Below, piece by piece: positions 44,435 through 55,138 of a DNA stretch of 57,004 nucleotides. Source of the DNA: Gammaproteobacteria bacterium (GTDB taxonomy: Bacteria > Pseudomonadota > Gammaproteobacteria > Pseudomonadales > Pseudohongiellaceae); NCBI GenBank assembly GCA_009692305.1, contig SHZK01000017.1:1-57004 (forward strand). Reading direction: 5' to 3'. The first letter of the stretch is position 1. Every line of letters begins with the position of its first letter. The position numbers were made by a program, and so were the translations under genes. The notes beneath the pieces were generated by a model, which worked only from the letters and a program-made list of their open reading frames with translations, made no database searches and had not been told where the DNA came from.

Positions 44435-44878
44435 CTAGTTGGGATTGGTACGCAACGTTTCCTCGGTTTCAGCGCGCTGAGTCGCGATATTCAAGCGGGT
44501 AAATCCCGACTGTCCGATGCCATCCATCGCGGTGACTACCGATTGATGGGTCGCCTCGGCATCGGCAATCAACAGAATCGGCAGGCTACGATCACCATTG
44601 GACTCCAGTTCCAGACCGCGCATCAAGGTATCCAAACGATTATTTACCAGCACCCTGCCATTAATGGAATAGGTACCATCGCGGGCGACGATGACCTCGA
44701 TCTGGGTCGGCATGCTTTCCGCCAACTCGGCATTGGCCTCGGGCAGATTCACCAGCAGGCGCGTCTCGCGATTAAAGGTGGTCGTGACCATAAAGAAAAT
44801 CAGTAATAGAAAGACGACATCAATCAACGGCGTGATATTGATCGCCAATTCTTCCTGTAGCCTGCGTTTAAATTTCAC
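44435..44878 (-). CDS. exbD: Biopolymer transport protein ExbD/TolR
   Basis: This 147-residue protein has one N-terminal membrane helix containing the proton-path aspartate: INITPLIDVVFLLLIFFMVT. The periplasmic domain follows with TRLLVNLPEANAELAESM, IEVIVARDGTYSINGRVL and LPILLIADAEATHQSVVTAMD, as in ExbD/TolR. With ExbB it forms the proton-driven motor that energises TonB-dependent transport. It lies 33 bases after exbB and 56 before msbA. No tonB or tol genes are adjacent, so whether it serves TonB or another system is open; the place between comEC and msbA is conserved in Gammaproteobacteria. Confidence 0.92.
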   Translation of the reverse strand: MKFKRRLQEELAINITPLIDVVFLLLIFFMVTTTFNRETRLLVNLPEANAELAESMPTQIEVIVARDGTYSINGRVLVNNRLDTLMRGLELESNGDRSLPILLIADAEATHQSVVTAMDGIGQSGFTRLNIATQRAETEETLRTNPN

Positions 44879-44911
44879 CTGACCTCCACCAGCTGCCTAG
44901 CAAGTTCACTG

Positions 44912-45532
44912 TTACTTCACTTCGACAGTGCGATCGCTGTGCAAGGCATCCACGAGTTTGATGGACTCCTGCTCCAGATTCAGCACCAGCGAATCAACCT
45001 TGCGAGTGAAATAGCGTTGAAACATGAAGGTGGGGATAGCGACGATGAGTCCAGCCGCCGTGGTGATCAAGGCCACGGATATGCCCCCGGCCAGTGCGTT
45101 CGCATTACCAGTGCCCTGCAACATGATTTCGCTGAACACCTGGATCATACCAAACACAGTGCCCAGTAATCCCAACAATGGAGTTATCGCCGCGATGGTG
45201 CCCAACGTGTTCAGGTAGCGCTCCATGTCGTGCACTACCTGCGCGGCCGCCTGCTCGATACTTTCCAGCATGGGTTCGCGGCCATATTTGGAGTTCAGCA
45301 AGCCAGCGGCGAGGATCTGCCCGAGGGGCGATGACAGTCGCAGCTCGCGTAATTTGCTCGAATCCAATTGGTTATTTTTCAACCAGGTCCACACCTGAGC
45401 GAGTACATATTTCGGGGCTATGCGCGCTGCGCTCAAAGTCCAGAAACGCTCGATAATTATGGCGATTGCAATGATGGAGCACAGGATAATCGGCAGCATC
45501 AACCACCCACCAGCCCTTACGATTTCTACCAC
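44912..45532 (-). CDS. exbB: MotA/TolQ/ExbB proton channel family protein
   Basis: This 206-residue inner-membrane protein has three hydrophobic segments: GGWLMLPIILCSIIAIAIII near the N-terminus, LNTLGTIAAITPLLGLLGTV in the middle and ISVALITTAAGLIVAIPTFM near residue 155. The last two are the conserved ExbB/TolQ channel helices, with the LLGTVFGMIQVF and TAAGLIVAIP signatures. It works with the adjacent ExbD to convert proton flow into force. It is 33 bases upstream of exbD on the same strand and now directly follows the decayed comEC rather than an intact gene. Confidence 0.93.
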   Translation of the reverse strand: MVEIVRAGGWLMLPIILCSIIAIAIIIERFWTLSAARIAPKYVLAQVWTWLKNNQLDSSKLRELRLSSPLGQILAAGLLNSKYGREPMLESIEQAAAQVVHDMERYLNTLGTIAAITPLLGLLGTVFGMIQVFSEIMLQGTGNANALAGGISVALITTAAGLIVAIPTFMFQRYFTRKVDSLVLNLEQESIKLVDALHSDRTVEVK

Positions 45533-45683
45533 GGCTTCCTCCGTTTAAGGCGCGCCACCAGGACGGCACGCTGCAATTTGGCTCGGGACGGCGTGCAAGC
45601 CCTACCCGAGTCAGTAGTGAGTCTAACTAAGTTGTATCGGCACCAAGGCGCATTGCCTGACTGCGCGAACAAGCCCGGTCTGT

Positions 45684-47387
45684 TCAATGCCAGTAGCGCA
45701 TGCGGGTCTGCCGAAATTGCTCAGGTGCCAGCAGCGGTTGACCAGTCTGCAAACGAAAGCTGAGCATGCCGGTATCGTGTGTAACATATTGTTCACTACA
45801 CAAATCTGCGTAGCGCAGGCGCCGGAAATTATCGCTGCTGACTTGAGCTTGGCGCCAGATAACACCGCTGCGGCCCGTTGTGGTTCGCTGCTCAGCAACT
45901 CGCTTACCGGCATTTGGCTCAGCAATCCCGCCAGACCGCCCGCATGATCATTATCGAAATGACTGACCACTACCTTGTCAATCATACTTACCCCAAGCTC
46001 GCGCAGGACGGGCACTACAACCGCTGTCCCAAGATTGAATTCAGGGCTCAGCTCTGCGCCAGTGTCGTATACCAGCACGTGATTTGCTGTGCGCAGCACC
46101 ACACTCAATCCCTGCCCCACATCCAATATATGGACATCAAGTTGTCCGTGTACTGGCGTTTCTCTAATCGGAAATACAACCGGTAGCAACAGCGGCAATA
46201 CCAGAACCCGCAATGCGCGCCGCACTGGTAACAAAAGAAGGAGCACGGCAATAAATATACATAGCAGCTGTGTGTATGACATCCCATGGAAATCCAGCAG
46301 TGTCCACTGCGCGCGTACGACAATCCATGCAATGACGACAAACAGGAATTCCAGCAGTCGATCACCTACTATTAATAACAGCAGCCCAAGCGGATCAAAG
46401 ACAAAGAGCAGGCCGGCGCCGAGCAGCGTGAGCGGCACAACAATCAGGCCAACTAGCGGGATGGCGAACATATTAATGATCGGTGACAACAGCGATACCT
46501 GCTGCGTCCACAGTATCAGCAGTGGCGTGAGCGCCAAAAATACCACTAGCTGCGGTTGGTACCATTGCTGCACCAGCGTGCAGGCAGGTCGCGGCGGTGC
46601 CGCCGCATCCTGTCTGGAATTCACAAAAATCAACAAGGCTGCCACGGCCACGAATGAGAGCCAAAAACCCGCACTCAGTGCGGCTAGTGGATTCAGGGTT
46701 ACTACGACTACCAGGGAGAACAGGAAGCGCACACTTACCGGCACCGGATGCGACCCGAGCTGACCCGCCACCAACAACGCTGTCATGATGAATGCTCTTT
46801 GGGTCGGCAAGTTAAACCCCGCCAGCAGACTATAAAGCAGCGCCGCCAGCAATGCGCACCAATAGCCAAATTTCTGGCGCGGATAGATCAGTGACAGACG
46901 CGGCACCCAGCGCAGACAGCAACCAGCAACCAGCAAGCCAGAAGGCAATTGCCGCAATGAGTACGATGTGCAGTCCTGAAATGACAAATAAATGATTGGT
47001 CCCACTGGCGCTCATGAGATCCCAATCAGATGACGGCAACTGACTCTGGTCGCCAAGGCCGAGCGCGAGCAAAATGCCAATGTTAGGCAGCCTGTCTGCG
47101 TAGGCTGTCATTCGCTCCTGTACTTTGCTGCGTATCACCTGAATGGAATACGGCCTACTTCCTAACAACTGATTGCTAGAGTTTTCGCGCACGTAACCTT
47201 TCGCGCTGATGCGCTGCTGAAATAACCAGGCCTCGTAGTCGAATCCTCCGGGGTTGGCGAAGCCATGGGGTCGATTGAGTCGTACCAGCAGCTGCCAGCG
47301 CTGCCCCGCCTGCACTATAGGCAAGCAGCAAAGTTCGTAAATTCCCGCGCACGCCGATTTCTTTCCGTGACAGAAATAATCAACCAT
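45684..47387 (-). pseudogene. comEC: comEC (DNA internalisation protein), multiply disrupted
   Basis: ComEC/Rec2 forms the inner-membrane channel for transforming DNA. The similarity begins only around VQAGQRWQLLVRLNRPHGFA; the first membrane segments of a normal protein are missing at the boundary with lolE. After SGTNHLFVISGLHIVLIAAI the frame is lost at tandem 7-bp repeats (46917-46937); one shift restores LLAALLYSLLAGFNLPTQRA and the following competence-domain helices. The beta-lactamase-like domain starts LDVHILDVGQGLSVV, DTGAELSPEFN and SHFDNDHAGGLAGLLS, then jumps within about 30 codons to a C-terminal piece in another frame (YVTHDTGMLSFRLQ, RMRYWH, stop at 45684-45686), so roughly 100 residues are deleted. 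Three separate defects make this non-functional. The location between lolE and exbB is the ancestral one. Confidence 0.82.
46917..46937. repeat. 7-bp tandem repeat at the comEC frameshift
   Basis: CAGCAAC at 46917-46923 and 46924-46930 is followed by CAGCAAG at 46931-46937. Removing one unit joins the upstream FWLAGC frame to the downstream LRWVPRLSL frame of comEC. The unit resembles the 8-bp repeat that breaks ppc (both contain AGCAA on one strand). Confidence 0.8.
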
Positions 47388-47424
47388 AGTTCGAATCCGG
47401 AGTTTGCGCGAACTGGCGCCGCTA

Positions 47425-48684
47425 TCAGTCGGCGCGCAAGGCCTCGGCGGGTTGGACTGCGGCGGCCCGGTTCGCCGGGTAGACGGTGGCGCATAAAGCC
47501 AGCAAAAAGACACCCAATGCCACAGTGATTACATCCGAGACGCTGAGTTGGGAAGGTAAAAAGTCAATTGGGTACACCTCGGCATTGAGCAGCTGCAGGC
47601 CGAAGCGCCGCTCAACCCATGCCGCCAGGTTACTGATTTGGAGCGAACCAATAATGCCGAGCGCGACGCCGATAACAATCCCGATGAGGCCGATGCAACA
47701 GCCCTGCCACATAAAGATATGTTTGATTAATTGCGGGCTGGCGCCGATGGTGCGCAGAATCGCAATGTCGCCGCGCTTGTCACGCACGATCATGATCAAG
47801 GATACAACCAGATTGAACGCCGCTACACCGACCAGCAGCCACAGCATGAAACCGATAATACTGCGCGAGAAACGGATATTGTCGTAGATTGCGCCGAAGC
47901 GCGCGGTCCAGCTCTCAATGCGCACACCGACTGGCAGTGCTGGTACCAGATCCAGGCGAATCCGATCCGCTTGCAATACATCAGTCGTGCGCAAGCGCAG
48001 GCCGCTGAATGGGGTACGCAAGCGAAACAGCGCGCGCGCAGCCGTAATGTTGATCATGACGAGCTCATTGTCCAACTCCTCAGTGCCGACCCGAAACAAT
48101 CCGACTACCTCGAAACTGCGAAATGTCGCCAGTGGTGTAATCGGATTCAGGCTGATATTGGGAGAGAACAAATCCACGCTGTCGCCGAGAGTAACTCCCA
48201 GTCGCTGCGCCAACGGTTCGCCAAGAATGATTCCCCAGCGCGTCTGCTCTAACGCGGCCAGATCGCCTGCGCGCATAAACCGATAGATGGCCGACACCCG
48301 ACTTTCATTCGCGGCATCGATACCATTTACCAGTACACCTTTATTACTCTGCGGCGTCGCGATGACACCGGTTATTTCGATGACTGGAGCAAGCGCCTGC
48401 ACCTGCCCGGTTTGCATAGCGAGATTCTCGATTTCCTGCCACGTATCAGCACTCAGGTTTTCGTCAGAGGTAATGGTGATGTGGGGCACGATGCCAAGAA
48501 TATTCTCGCGCAACTCCCGATCAAAGCCGTTCATCACCGACAGCACTATAATGAGTATGGCTATACCCAGCGCCAGACCGAAAATGGAAATGGCGGACAT
48601 GAATGACACGAGATGACTGCGCTTGCCGGCGCTGATGTAGCGCATGGCGATGTAACGCGAGAAGGAAGGTACGCGGTCACCCAT
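47425..48684 (-). CDS. lolE: Lipoprotein-releasing ABC transporter permease LolE
   Basis: LolE with LolC and LolD extracts outer-membrane lipoproteins from the inner membrane and hands them to LolA. This 419-residue permease has an N-terminal helix ([20 protein letters not shown]), a large periplasmic domain (residues 50-265, [20 protein letters not shown] onward) and three C-terminal helices including [19 protein letters not shown] and the coupling region [26 protein letters not shown]. The ATG at 48684 overlaps the lolD stop by eight bases; an earlier frame to 48744 reads into lolD. It is the second permease of the cluster, hence LolE rather than LolC; the distinction rests on gene order. 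The decayed comEC follows directly. Confidence 0.9.
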   Translation of the reverse strand: MGDRVPSFSRYIAMRYISAGKRSHLVSFMSAISIFGLALGIAILIIVLSVMNGFDRELRENILGIVPHITITSDENLSADTWQEIENLAMQTGQVQALAPVIEITGVIATPQSNKGVLVNGIDAANESRVSAIYRFMRAGDLAALEQTRWGIILGEPLAQRLGVTLGDSVDLFSPNISLNPITPLATFRSFEVVGLFRVGTEELDNELVMINITAARALFRLRTPFSGLRLRTTDVLQADRIRLDLVPALPVGVRIESWTARFGAIYDNIRFSRSIIGFMLWLLVGVAAFNLVVSLIMIVRDKRGDIAILRTIGASPQLIKHIFMWQGCCIGLIGIVIGVALGIIGSLQISNLAAWVERRFGLQLLNAEVYPIDFLPSQLSVSDVITVALGVFLLALCATVYPANRAAAVQPAEALRAD

Positions 48685-49357
48685 GCAGTACTCCGTCACG
48701 CAGTACCAGTTGGCGGTCCATTGCGGCTGCGAGGCGTTCGTCATGGGTCACGATAACGAAGCTGATCGACAAGCTGGCATTCAGCTCCAGCAGCACTCGC
48801 TGAATTTCGCGCGCAGTATTGCGATCCAGATTTCCGGTTGGCTCATCCAGCAATACGCAACGCGGTTCAGTCACCAGCGCACGGGCAATTGCCACACGCT
48901 GACGCTCGCCGCCGGATAATTCGGAGGGCTTGTGCCGAGTGCGCGCCGCCAACCCTACTTTCGCCAGCATGGCTTCGCTGCGTAGCTGCGCCGTCTTGAC
49001 GTCAAGACCAGCAATCAACAACGGCATGCTGACGTTTTCCAGCGCCGTGAACTCGCCAAGCAGGTGATGAAACTGATAGACAAAGCCCAGGTACTTATTG
49101 CGCAGCAGGCCGCGCTGGGTCTCGTTTACCGAAGCCAGGTTCTGGCAGGCGACCAGCACAGTCCCGGCGGTTGGTAGATCAAGCCCGCCGAGCAAATTCA
49201 ACAAGGTAGTTTTGCCCGAACCAGAACTGCCCACAATAGCTATGCGATCTCCGGCAGCGACATGCAGATTTATATCCCGCAGCACCTGCACTGCCTGCGG
49301 ACCCTGCGCATAGGTCTTCTGCAAGTGTTCACAGGCAATGACTAAATCTGGCTTCAT
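48677..49357 (-). CDS. lolD: Lipoprotein-releasing ABC transporter ATPase LolD
   Basis: LolD hydrolyses ATP to power LolCE. The protein (226 residues from 49357) has Walker [20 protein letters not shown], the LolD-type Q-loop region [19 protein letters not shown], signature [16 protein letters not shown], Walker [13 protein letters not shown] and switch [20 protein letters not shown] distinguishes LolD from MacB and FtsE-type ATPases. The ATG at 49357 has GGA five bases upstream; a nearby ATG at 49366 or a long frame to 49462, which runs into lolC, is less likely. It overlaps lolE by eight bases and follows lolC by 37. Confidence 0.94.
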   Translation of the reverse strand: MKPDLVIACEHLQKTYAQGPQAVQVLRDINLHVAAGDRIAIVGSSGSGKTTLLNLLGGLDLPTAGTVLVACQNLASVNETQRGLLRNKYLGFVYQFHHLLGEFTALENVSMPLLIAGLDVKTAQLRSEAMLAKVGLAARTRHKPSELSGGERQRVAIARALVTEPRCVLLDEPTGNLDRNTAREIQRVLLELNASLSISFVIVTHDERLAAAMDRQLVLRDGVLHG

Positions 49358-49394
49358 TTTTTCCATCGACGGGTCTATTGTCTCTGTCAACTGA

Positions 49395-50630
49395 CTATTC
49401 GTAACGCAATACTTCGGCTGGCTGGATCTTGCTGGCTCGATACGCCGGGTACAGAGTTGCAATGAAACTGATCACGAGCGCCACAGCGCACACCAACATT
49501 ACCTCACCTGGATCGACGCTCGTCCGCAAGTGCGAAATGAAATATATATTGGCGTCGGTGAAAATACTGTTGATCAGAGTCTCCAGTAACAAGCTGAGAT
49601 CGGTCACAGTGTAGGCCAACAAAACTCCCAGCGTGGCACCGACAATCGTACCAATAACACCCGCTACCAATCCCTGCACGATAAAGATCTGCATGATCAT
49701 CTGTTTGCTGGCACCCATCGTCCGCAATATGGCTATGTCGGCACTCTTGTCAGACACTGCCATGACGAGGGTGGAGACGATATTTACTGCGCCGATGACC
49801 ACAATCATCATCAACATGAATCCGGTAAGGATCTTTTCCATGTTCAACGCATTGAACAGGTTGGCCTGAGCTACATTCCAGGGCTGAATCGACAGTGTTC
49901 GGTCGTTGTCAAAAGCAGCTGCGGCAATCTCTGCGGCAGCGAATTCATCAACTACCTTCAGCCGCAATTGCAACATCGCGCCATTGTCCCCGACGAACAA
50001 TTCCTGCGCCTGCTCCAGATTCACCAGTGCAATCAGGTCATTGCCATAAAAGCCGAAGTCAGCAAAGCCTACTACCGTGAAGCCCCTGGCAGCAGACAGT
50101 GAACGTGACAAGAGGCTACGTAGCGCAGTCACGCTTACCTCGCCACTGGTATAGATTCCGAGTGATCCAGCGAGTTGCGTTCCGAGGATTATGCCATTGT
50201 CAGTTGTAGCCAGCAGTTCAAGCAGTTCCCGGTAACGCGGGTTAGCATTGCTCACCACGTCGGCTTCGAGGGCTGCATCGACTCCGCGCAATCGAATAAA
50301 TCCATCGACACCTTGATAACGCAGCAACGCCTCACCCTCAACATAGGGGGCTGCAGCCAGCACAGCGTCGTTGCGCAGTGCCCGCAGCCGCTGTGCCGCC
50401 CAATCTTCAGTGACAAGCGCTCCAGAAACAGTGACATGTGGCACTGATTTAAGTGCCTCGACGCGCAGAGTGGAAATTGACCCGTTAATAACCGCCAGTG
50501 CCACGATCAGTATCAAGACGCCGAGACAGATGCCAAGCATTGAGATCAAAGATACAAATGAGAGGATGAGATTGCGCTTGCGGGTGAGTGAGTAACGCAG
50601 GCCAACAAATAGGGAAAGCGGCTTGAACAT
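49395..50630 (-). CDS. lolC: Lipoprotein-releasing ABC transporter permease LolC
   Basis: This 411-residue permease is the first gene of the envelope cluster. It has the N-terminal helix [20 protein letters not shown], a periplasmic domain ([20 protein letters not shown] to about residue 260) and three C-terminal helices ([59 protein letters not shown]). The coupling helix region [20 protein letters not shown] and the C-terminal [13 protein letters not shown] are shared with all LolC/E proteins. With LolD and LolE it forms the lipoprotein-release complex of the inner membrane. It ends with TAG. The upstream region 50631-50729 before the recombinase gene should carry the cluster promoter. Confidence 0.93.
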   Translation of the reverse strand: MFKPLSLFVGLRYSLTRKRNLILSFVSLISMLGICLGVLILIVALAVINGSISTLRVEALKSVPHVTVSGALVTEDWAAQRLRALRNDAVLAAAPYVEGEALLRYQGVDGFIRLRGVDAALEADVVSNANPRYRELLELLATTDNGIILGTQLAGSLGIYTSGEVSVTALRSLLSRSLSAARGFTVVGFADFGFYGNDLIALVNLEQAQELFVGDNGAMLQLRLKVVDEFAAAEIAAAAFDNDRTLSIQPWNVAQANLFNALNMEKILTGFMLMMIVVIGAVNIVSTLVMAVSDKSADIAILRTMGASKQMIMQIFIVQGLVAGVIGTIVGATLGVLLAYTVTDLSLLLETLINSIFTDANIYFISHLRTSVDPGEVMLVCAVALVISFIATLYPAYRASKIQPAEVLRYE

Positions 50631-50729
50631 GTTCAGATGGCCTTACTGCTCAGTCACGGGAGGCACCAGCAGTAGCTGACACCCGGAAACGTAGCGCACC
50701 GCGCATGACCAGCGAACAGCCAGTAAAAA

Positions 50730-51410
50730 TCAGAGCTGTTCGGCGTGCCGTTGCAACAACCTTTGTACAGTCTTGAAGCTGATTGGCATTACCGGTGTTG
50801 ATACTTCGCCGGAAATTGCACGCAATGACTTACCACCCCGCTTCAACTCCATAATTTTCTTGAGTACACGCTGCTCCATCGGGTTTTCGATCAAGCGCCC
50901 ACGCTCATGAATCATATATCCAAACGGACGGCTGCCACCGAGATAGCGGCCCTGTTTGCGCTGGCGCTGCTTTACGCCCTTGATGCGTTCTGCTGATTTG
51001 CGTTTTTCCAGCGCAGAAAAAATACTCGCAATCCTGGCAAAGTTCACTGTCATCTCGGGAAAGGTGATGTCTCCGCCCAGTTCCACGACATGCAGGCAAA
51101 TGGATTTTTCGCGCAGACTCGCAATCAACTTGACTACTTCATGGCTGGAGCTGCAGATGCGCTCCAATTTGCTGCAAAGAATGACATCGCCCGGCTGCAA
51201 CATGGCCAGCAAGCGCTTGCCATTATCACGTTTGCGAAATTCCAGACTCCAGCTGCAGTTGTGATCTTTGATAATTTCAGTCATGAACCAGCGCTGGCCG
51301 AGACAATAGGTTTGAATCGCCAGCATTTCTGGCTCCAGAATGGAATCGAGCTTGTCTTTGTCCAGCGCAGCTTCCAATTCGGAAGTTCGACAATAGGAGT
51401 AAATAGTCAT
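50730..51410 (-). CDS. Small serine recombinase (resolvase family) with an altered active site
   Basis: This 226-residue protein has the resolvase fold and a C-terminal helix-turn-helix. The N-terminal YSYCRTS supplies Arg8 and catalytic Ser10; LLAMLQPGDVILCSKLERIC is the conserved beta strand and LDR loop, then LHVVELGGDITFPEM and the long helix FARIASIFSALEKRKSAERI. RQRKQGRYLGGSRPFGYMI and a KSLRAISGEV helix-turn-helix finish it. In resolvases the loop reads LDRxxRS with two catalytic arginines; here it is LERICSS, so the second arginine (at position 87) is Ser and the Asp is Glu. Strand-exchange chemistry is therefore doubtful. It lies alone upstream of lolC, with no visible recombination partner site. 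Confidence 0.8.
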   Translation of the reverse strand: MTIYSYCRTSELEAALDKDKLDSILEPEMLAIQTYCLGQRWFMTEIIKDHNCSWSLEFRKRDNGKRLLAMLQPGDVILCSKLERICSSSHEVVKLIASLREKSICLHVVELGGDITFPEMTVNFARIASIFSALEKRKSAERIKGVKQRQRKQGRYLGGSRPFGYMIHERGRLIENPMEQRVLKKIMELKRGGKSLRAISGEVSTPVMPISFKTVQRLLQRHAEQL

Positions 51411-52521
51411 TCTGGTACCAACGTTCCGCGTGTGACACCGCGGACTACCGAGACGGCCGTGTCATTTGTTCTATTGGATGCGCATGGACAGCGCTGTTCT
51501 TGTTGTTCTGCCTGCTAATTCTTGAATTCCGGCAAATTTTGGCAGCCCCAAGCGTGCCAGTGCTTGCAAGGTATGTGTCTTTGTACTGGCAAAGCCACGT
51601 GGGGGCGGTATTTTAACCACAGCCATTTTGCAGACGCAAGCACCGTCATGGCGCTGGCCAAGCGGCCATCCAGGTAACTGGCCTGCTCGGGCTGCTGTCA
51701 GCACCGGTGTGCTTGCACTGCTAAGGCGCCGCTGCGCCTGCTCTTCCCAAAACTGCCCAGCCGTCTCCATCCTATTTTTTTTGAGGAATTTTAATAACTT
51801 ACCCAACATTACTTGTTGAGTACCTGAAACATTGCTGCTATTCTCCGGAACCATGTACCATCCGGATTTAGCGCGATGGATACAAGCCGACCCTGAAATG
51901 GCAAAACTAGATGCCAAAGGTCGGAGCTCGTGTTGCAGCCGGCGCCATTTGCGCACACTGATGCACAGCAAGAAGCGGCCGATATCGGTAATGAGGCAGG
52001 ATTTCAGCTCCGTAAGACTGGCAAGTTTGCTAGCAATATAAAGCAGCAGACCCGGCAGCCAGCAGAAAGTGCAAATCCTGTCCCACCATTGAACAGATAT
52101 TTTTGTCATGCCTAGCCCGCATGACTGGACAGAACAGTAACCGCCACAACAGGCAGACTCAGGAATTCGTATTCGTTGTCTCGCTACACCCTGGTCCCAA
52201 GCTAGAGACCAGATCAGAGCGAGACCCAAGCAAAACTGAATCAGACAAATATTTCTTAACAAAAACAATACTTTATATGCAATACACTACCGTAAAGGTG
52301 ATCACGTAGGCAGTAGATTGGGGGGCCCACGGGTGCTACCCACTATAGAGTTAGGCGTTTGTTAGAAGACAGTTTGTATGCTTCCGGGCCGGGAATATCA
52401 TTCTGGCCCACCCGGATACCGACAGATCAGCATGAGCGCATCTGTCAGGTAACCCGCTCGGAATAACGAATTAACGCAGTTCCCGAGTTTGCTTACTGGC
52501 ATAACAGAAAGTGAACTCACT
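51411..52521. other. 1.1-kb region without a convincing gene; contains the rne 5' leader
   Basis: Open frames exist on both strands, the longest being 265 codons on the minus strand (51471-52268), but none has a ribosome site, coding-like composition or a recognisable motif. The part nearest rne (about 52260-52521) probably is its long 5' leader: an AT-rich segment with TTAACA near 52255 is the most promoter-like element, and GC-rich segments around 52320-52345 and 52385-52420 could fold. Long structured leaders are known for RNase E autoregulation in E. coli. The rest may be decayed sequence. Confidence 0.4.
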
Positions 52522-55119
52522 ATGAAAAGAATGTTAATCAATGCGACCCAGGAAGAAGAACTGAGGGTCGCCCTCGTCGATGGCCAGAAATTGTACGATC
52601 TCGATATTGAGAATCGCACTCGCATCCAGAAAAAATCCAACATCTATAAAGGCAAGATTACCCGTGTCGAACCCAGCCTGGAGGCCGCTTTCGTGGACTT
52701 CGGTGCGGAACGCCATGGTTTTCTGCCACTGAAAGAAATCTCCCGCCAATATTTTAAAGATAGCCGGGGCAGCAGCGAACGCAGCTCGATCAAGGAGCTG
52801 GTAGCTGAAGGCACCGAAGTCATCGTACAGGTAGAAAAGGAAGAGCGTGGCAATAAAGGCGCTGCCCTCACCACCTTTATCAGTCTGGCTGGTCGTTACC
52901 TGGTACTGATGCCTAACAATCCAAAAGCCGGTGGCATATCTCGCCGCATCGAAGGCGATGAGCGCACCGATTTACGCGAGGCTCTGCGCGGCCTGAATCT
53001 GCCAGACAGCATGGGCATGATTGTGCGCACCGCCGGAGTTGGCAAGGAACAGCAGGAACTGCAATGGGATCTCGATTACTTGCTGGTGCTCTGGCAATCA
53101 ATTCTGGATGCTTCCGTCCCGCGTCCAGCCCCTTTCCTTATCTATCAGGAAAGCAACGTCATCATCCGCATGATTCGCGATTATTTGCGCAAGGACATCG
53201 GCGAAGTTCTGTTCGACACCGATGAGTCTTTCAATGAAGCACTCACCTTTATCAGGCAGGTGATGCCCCAGTACGAAAGTCGCATCAAGCGCTATGAAGA
53301 CAAGTTGCCTTTGTTCAGTCGCTATCAGATCGAATCGCAGATCGAAAGTGCATTCGAACGGGAAGTGAAACTGCCGTCGGGTGGATCGGTCGTTATCGAT
53401 CCCACCGAAGCACTGATTTCTATCGACATCAACTCCTCACGCGCGACCCGTGGTGCGGACATCGAAGAGACTGCACTGCACACCAATCTTGAAGCTGCCG
53501 ATGAAATCGCGCGCCAACTGCGTTTGCGTGACATGGGTGGATTAGTCGTAATCGATTTCATCGACATGAGTTCTAACCGCAATCAGCGTGATGTGGAAAA
53601 CCGCATGCGCGAGGCGTTGGAAGCTGACCGTGCCCGAGTACAAGTCGGTCGTATCTCCCGCTTCGGTCTGTTGGAAATGTCCAGACAACGTCTGCGACCT
53701 TCACTGGGTGAAACCAGTGCCATGGTCTGTCCGCGTTGCAACGGTCAAGGCACCATCCGGGATGTTGAATCTCTGTCACTTTCGATTCTGCGCATCTTGC
53801 AGGAAGAAGCGAGCAAGCCCAAGAGTCTGGAAGTGCGCGCTACCGTGCCACTCGTAGTCGCCTCTTACTTGTTGAATGAAAAACGCGCGGTTCTGGCTGA
53901 GATAGAAGCACAGAGTAATACACGTATTTCGATTTCCGCCAATCCGGAAATGCACACGCCACATTACGAGATCACCGGGTTGAATCAGCAATCTGAAGAA
54001 TATGCCGTCGACGCAAGCGCGGCAGCGGAACCTCCGCAAAATGTAAAACATTCTGCAGAAGCTGCCACAGTGCAGTTACCCGCTGTCAGTAACATTCCCA
54101 TGGAACGTACACCACCGCCGAAGAAAGGCTGGTTCGAGACACTGTGGGCAAACCTGTTCGGAACCAGTACCAAGAAGAAACCAGCTGTAGCAGCACGGCC
54201 TGAAGCGGCCGGCAATCGGGACCGACAAGCAGCAGCGCATGGCGGCCAACGCAATCAGCAACAACGGGGCAAACCACCAGGACGTGAGCGCAGCGAACAG
54301 CAGCAACGCGAAGCGGGCGGCAAATCCGGTAACCAGCAACGTCGCAAACCACAGCAACCAGGCAATCGGCCTGAAGCTGCAGTCCAGGATGAAACCAGGA
54401 CAGACCGACCCGAGCAAGTGGCTGATGGCAGCGTCGCTGACGGTCAACGTGCACAGCGCCGCCCATCCAACAAGCGTCCGCGCAACAACAACCAACGCAA
54501 ACGTGGTGACCGCCCCGATCGCGTCGAGGCTGTTGCAACCACTGCAGAAGCTAACGGCAATATTCAGGACGTGAATACTGACGCCAGCGTGCCAACTAAT
54601 GCCACCGAGCAGCAAGATGGCAATCGCCAGCCACGGCGACGCGGCCGCAATAATCCGCGGCATGCCCAACGCGACCACGCGCAGGCAGACTCAGGCGCGG
54701 AAAACGGCGTAGCATCTGCAGCAAATGCCAACCCATCCGATTATGTGCCGGCTGCTGCTGCCGCGACCGCACCAATTGCGTCAGCTGATTTCACAGCAGC
54801 AACAACCGCATCGACACAAACAGCAGCGCCTGCACCCAATTCGCAGCGCAATGAATCTTCCCGGTCAGAAGCTCCAGCGCGGGATTGGCAAGCGCATGCA
54901 CCGGCTCAGGAAGCAAGCAGTTACACAGCACCGGTCAACATCCCTGCTGCGCCAGTGCAACCGGCTCGTGTCAATGAGGATACTCAGAGCAAATCGGAAC
55001 AACAGAATCGTTCGGTGGCAACCGAGGCTCCGGTATTACCAAGCGGACGCGCTCCCAATGATCCACGGGAAATCAAACGCCGCGAACGTGAGCTGAACAA
55101 TCAGAACACCGGCAGTTAA
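52522..55119 (+). CDS. rne: Ribonuclease E
   Basis: RNase E starts mRNA decay and matures rRNA and tRNA. The catalytic half begins [18 protein letters not shown], has the S1 domain ([30 protein letters not shown]), the 5'-sensor region, the DNase I-like site with Asp302 ([13 protein letters not shown]) and Asp345 (VIDFIDM), and the zinc-link CPRC (Cys403, Cys406). After residue 520 a short aromatic/basic segment [14 protein letters not shown] may bind the membrane, followed by a long disordered Gln/Asn/Arg/Ala-rich scaffold (residues 560-860) that normally carries RNA- and degradosome-binding sites. The total of 865 residues is shorter than E. coli RNase E. The ATG at 52522 gives the universal MKRMLINA start; an upstream frame start at 52489 is not used. 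Confidence 0.95.
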   Translation: MKRMLINATQEEELRVALVDGQKLYDLDIENRTRIQKKSNIYKGKITRVEPSLEAAFVDFGAERHGFLPLKEISRQYFKDSRGSSERSSIKELVAEGTEVIVQVEKEERGNKGAALTTFISLAGRYLVLMPNNPKAGGISRRIEGDERTDLREALRGLNLPDSMGMIVRTAGVGKEQQELQWDLDYLLVLWQSILDASVPRPAPFLIYQESNVIIRMIRDYLRKDIGEVLFDTDESFNEALTFIRQVMPQYESRIKRYEDKLPLFSRYQIESQIESAFEREVKLPSGGSVVIDPTEALISIDINSSRATRGADIEETALHTNLEAADEIARQLRLRDMGGLVVIDFIDMSSNRNQRDVENRMREALEADRARVQVGRISRFGLLEMSRQRLRPSLGETSAMVCPRCNGQGTIRDVESLSLSILRILQEEASKPKSLEVRATVPLVVASYLLNEKRAVLAEIEAQSNTRISISANPEMHTPHYEITGLNQQSEEYAVDASAAAEPPQNVKHSAEAATVQLPAVSNIPMERTPPPKKGWFETLWANLFGTSTKKKPAVAARPEAAGNRDRQAAAHGGQRNQQQRGKPPGRERSEQQQREAGGKSGNQQRRKPQQPGNRPEAAVQDETRTDRPEQVADGSVADGQRAQRRPSNKRPRNNNQRKRGDRPDRVEAVATTAEANGNIQDVNTDASVPTNATEQQDGNRQPRRRGRNNPRHAQRDHAQADSGAENGVASAANANPSDYVPAAAAATAPIASADFTAATTASTQTAAPAPNSQRNESSRSEAPARDWQAHAPAQEASSYTAPVNIPAAPVQPARVNEDTQSKSEQQNRSVATEAPVLPSGRAPNDPREIKRRERELNNQNTGS

Positions 55120-55138
55120 TACCGCCAAGCCCAGTAAC

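Noticed and set aside
51471..52268. 265-codon minus-strand open frame before rne
   Set aside because: Rich in Cys, Trp, Arg and Ser in an irregular way, no ribosome site, no motif, and competing frames of similar quality on the other strand.
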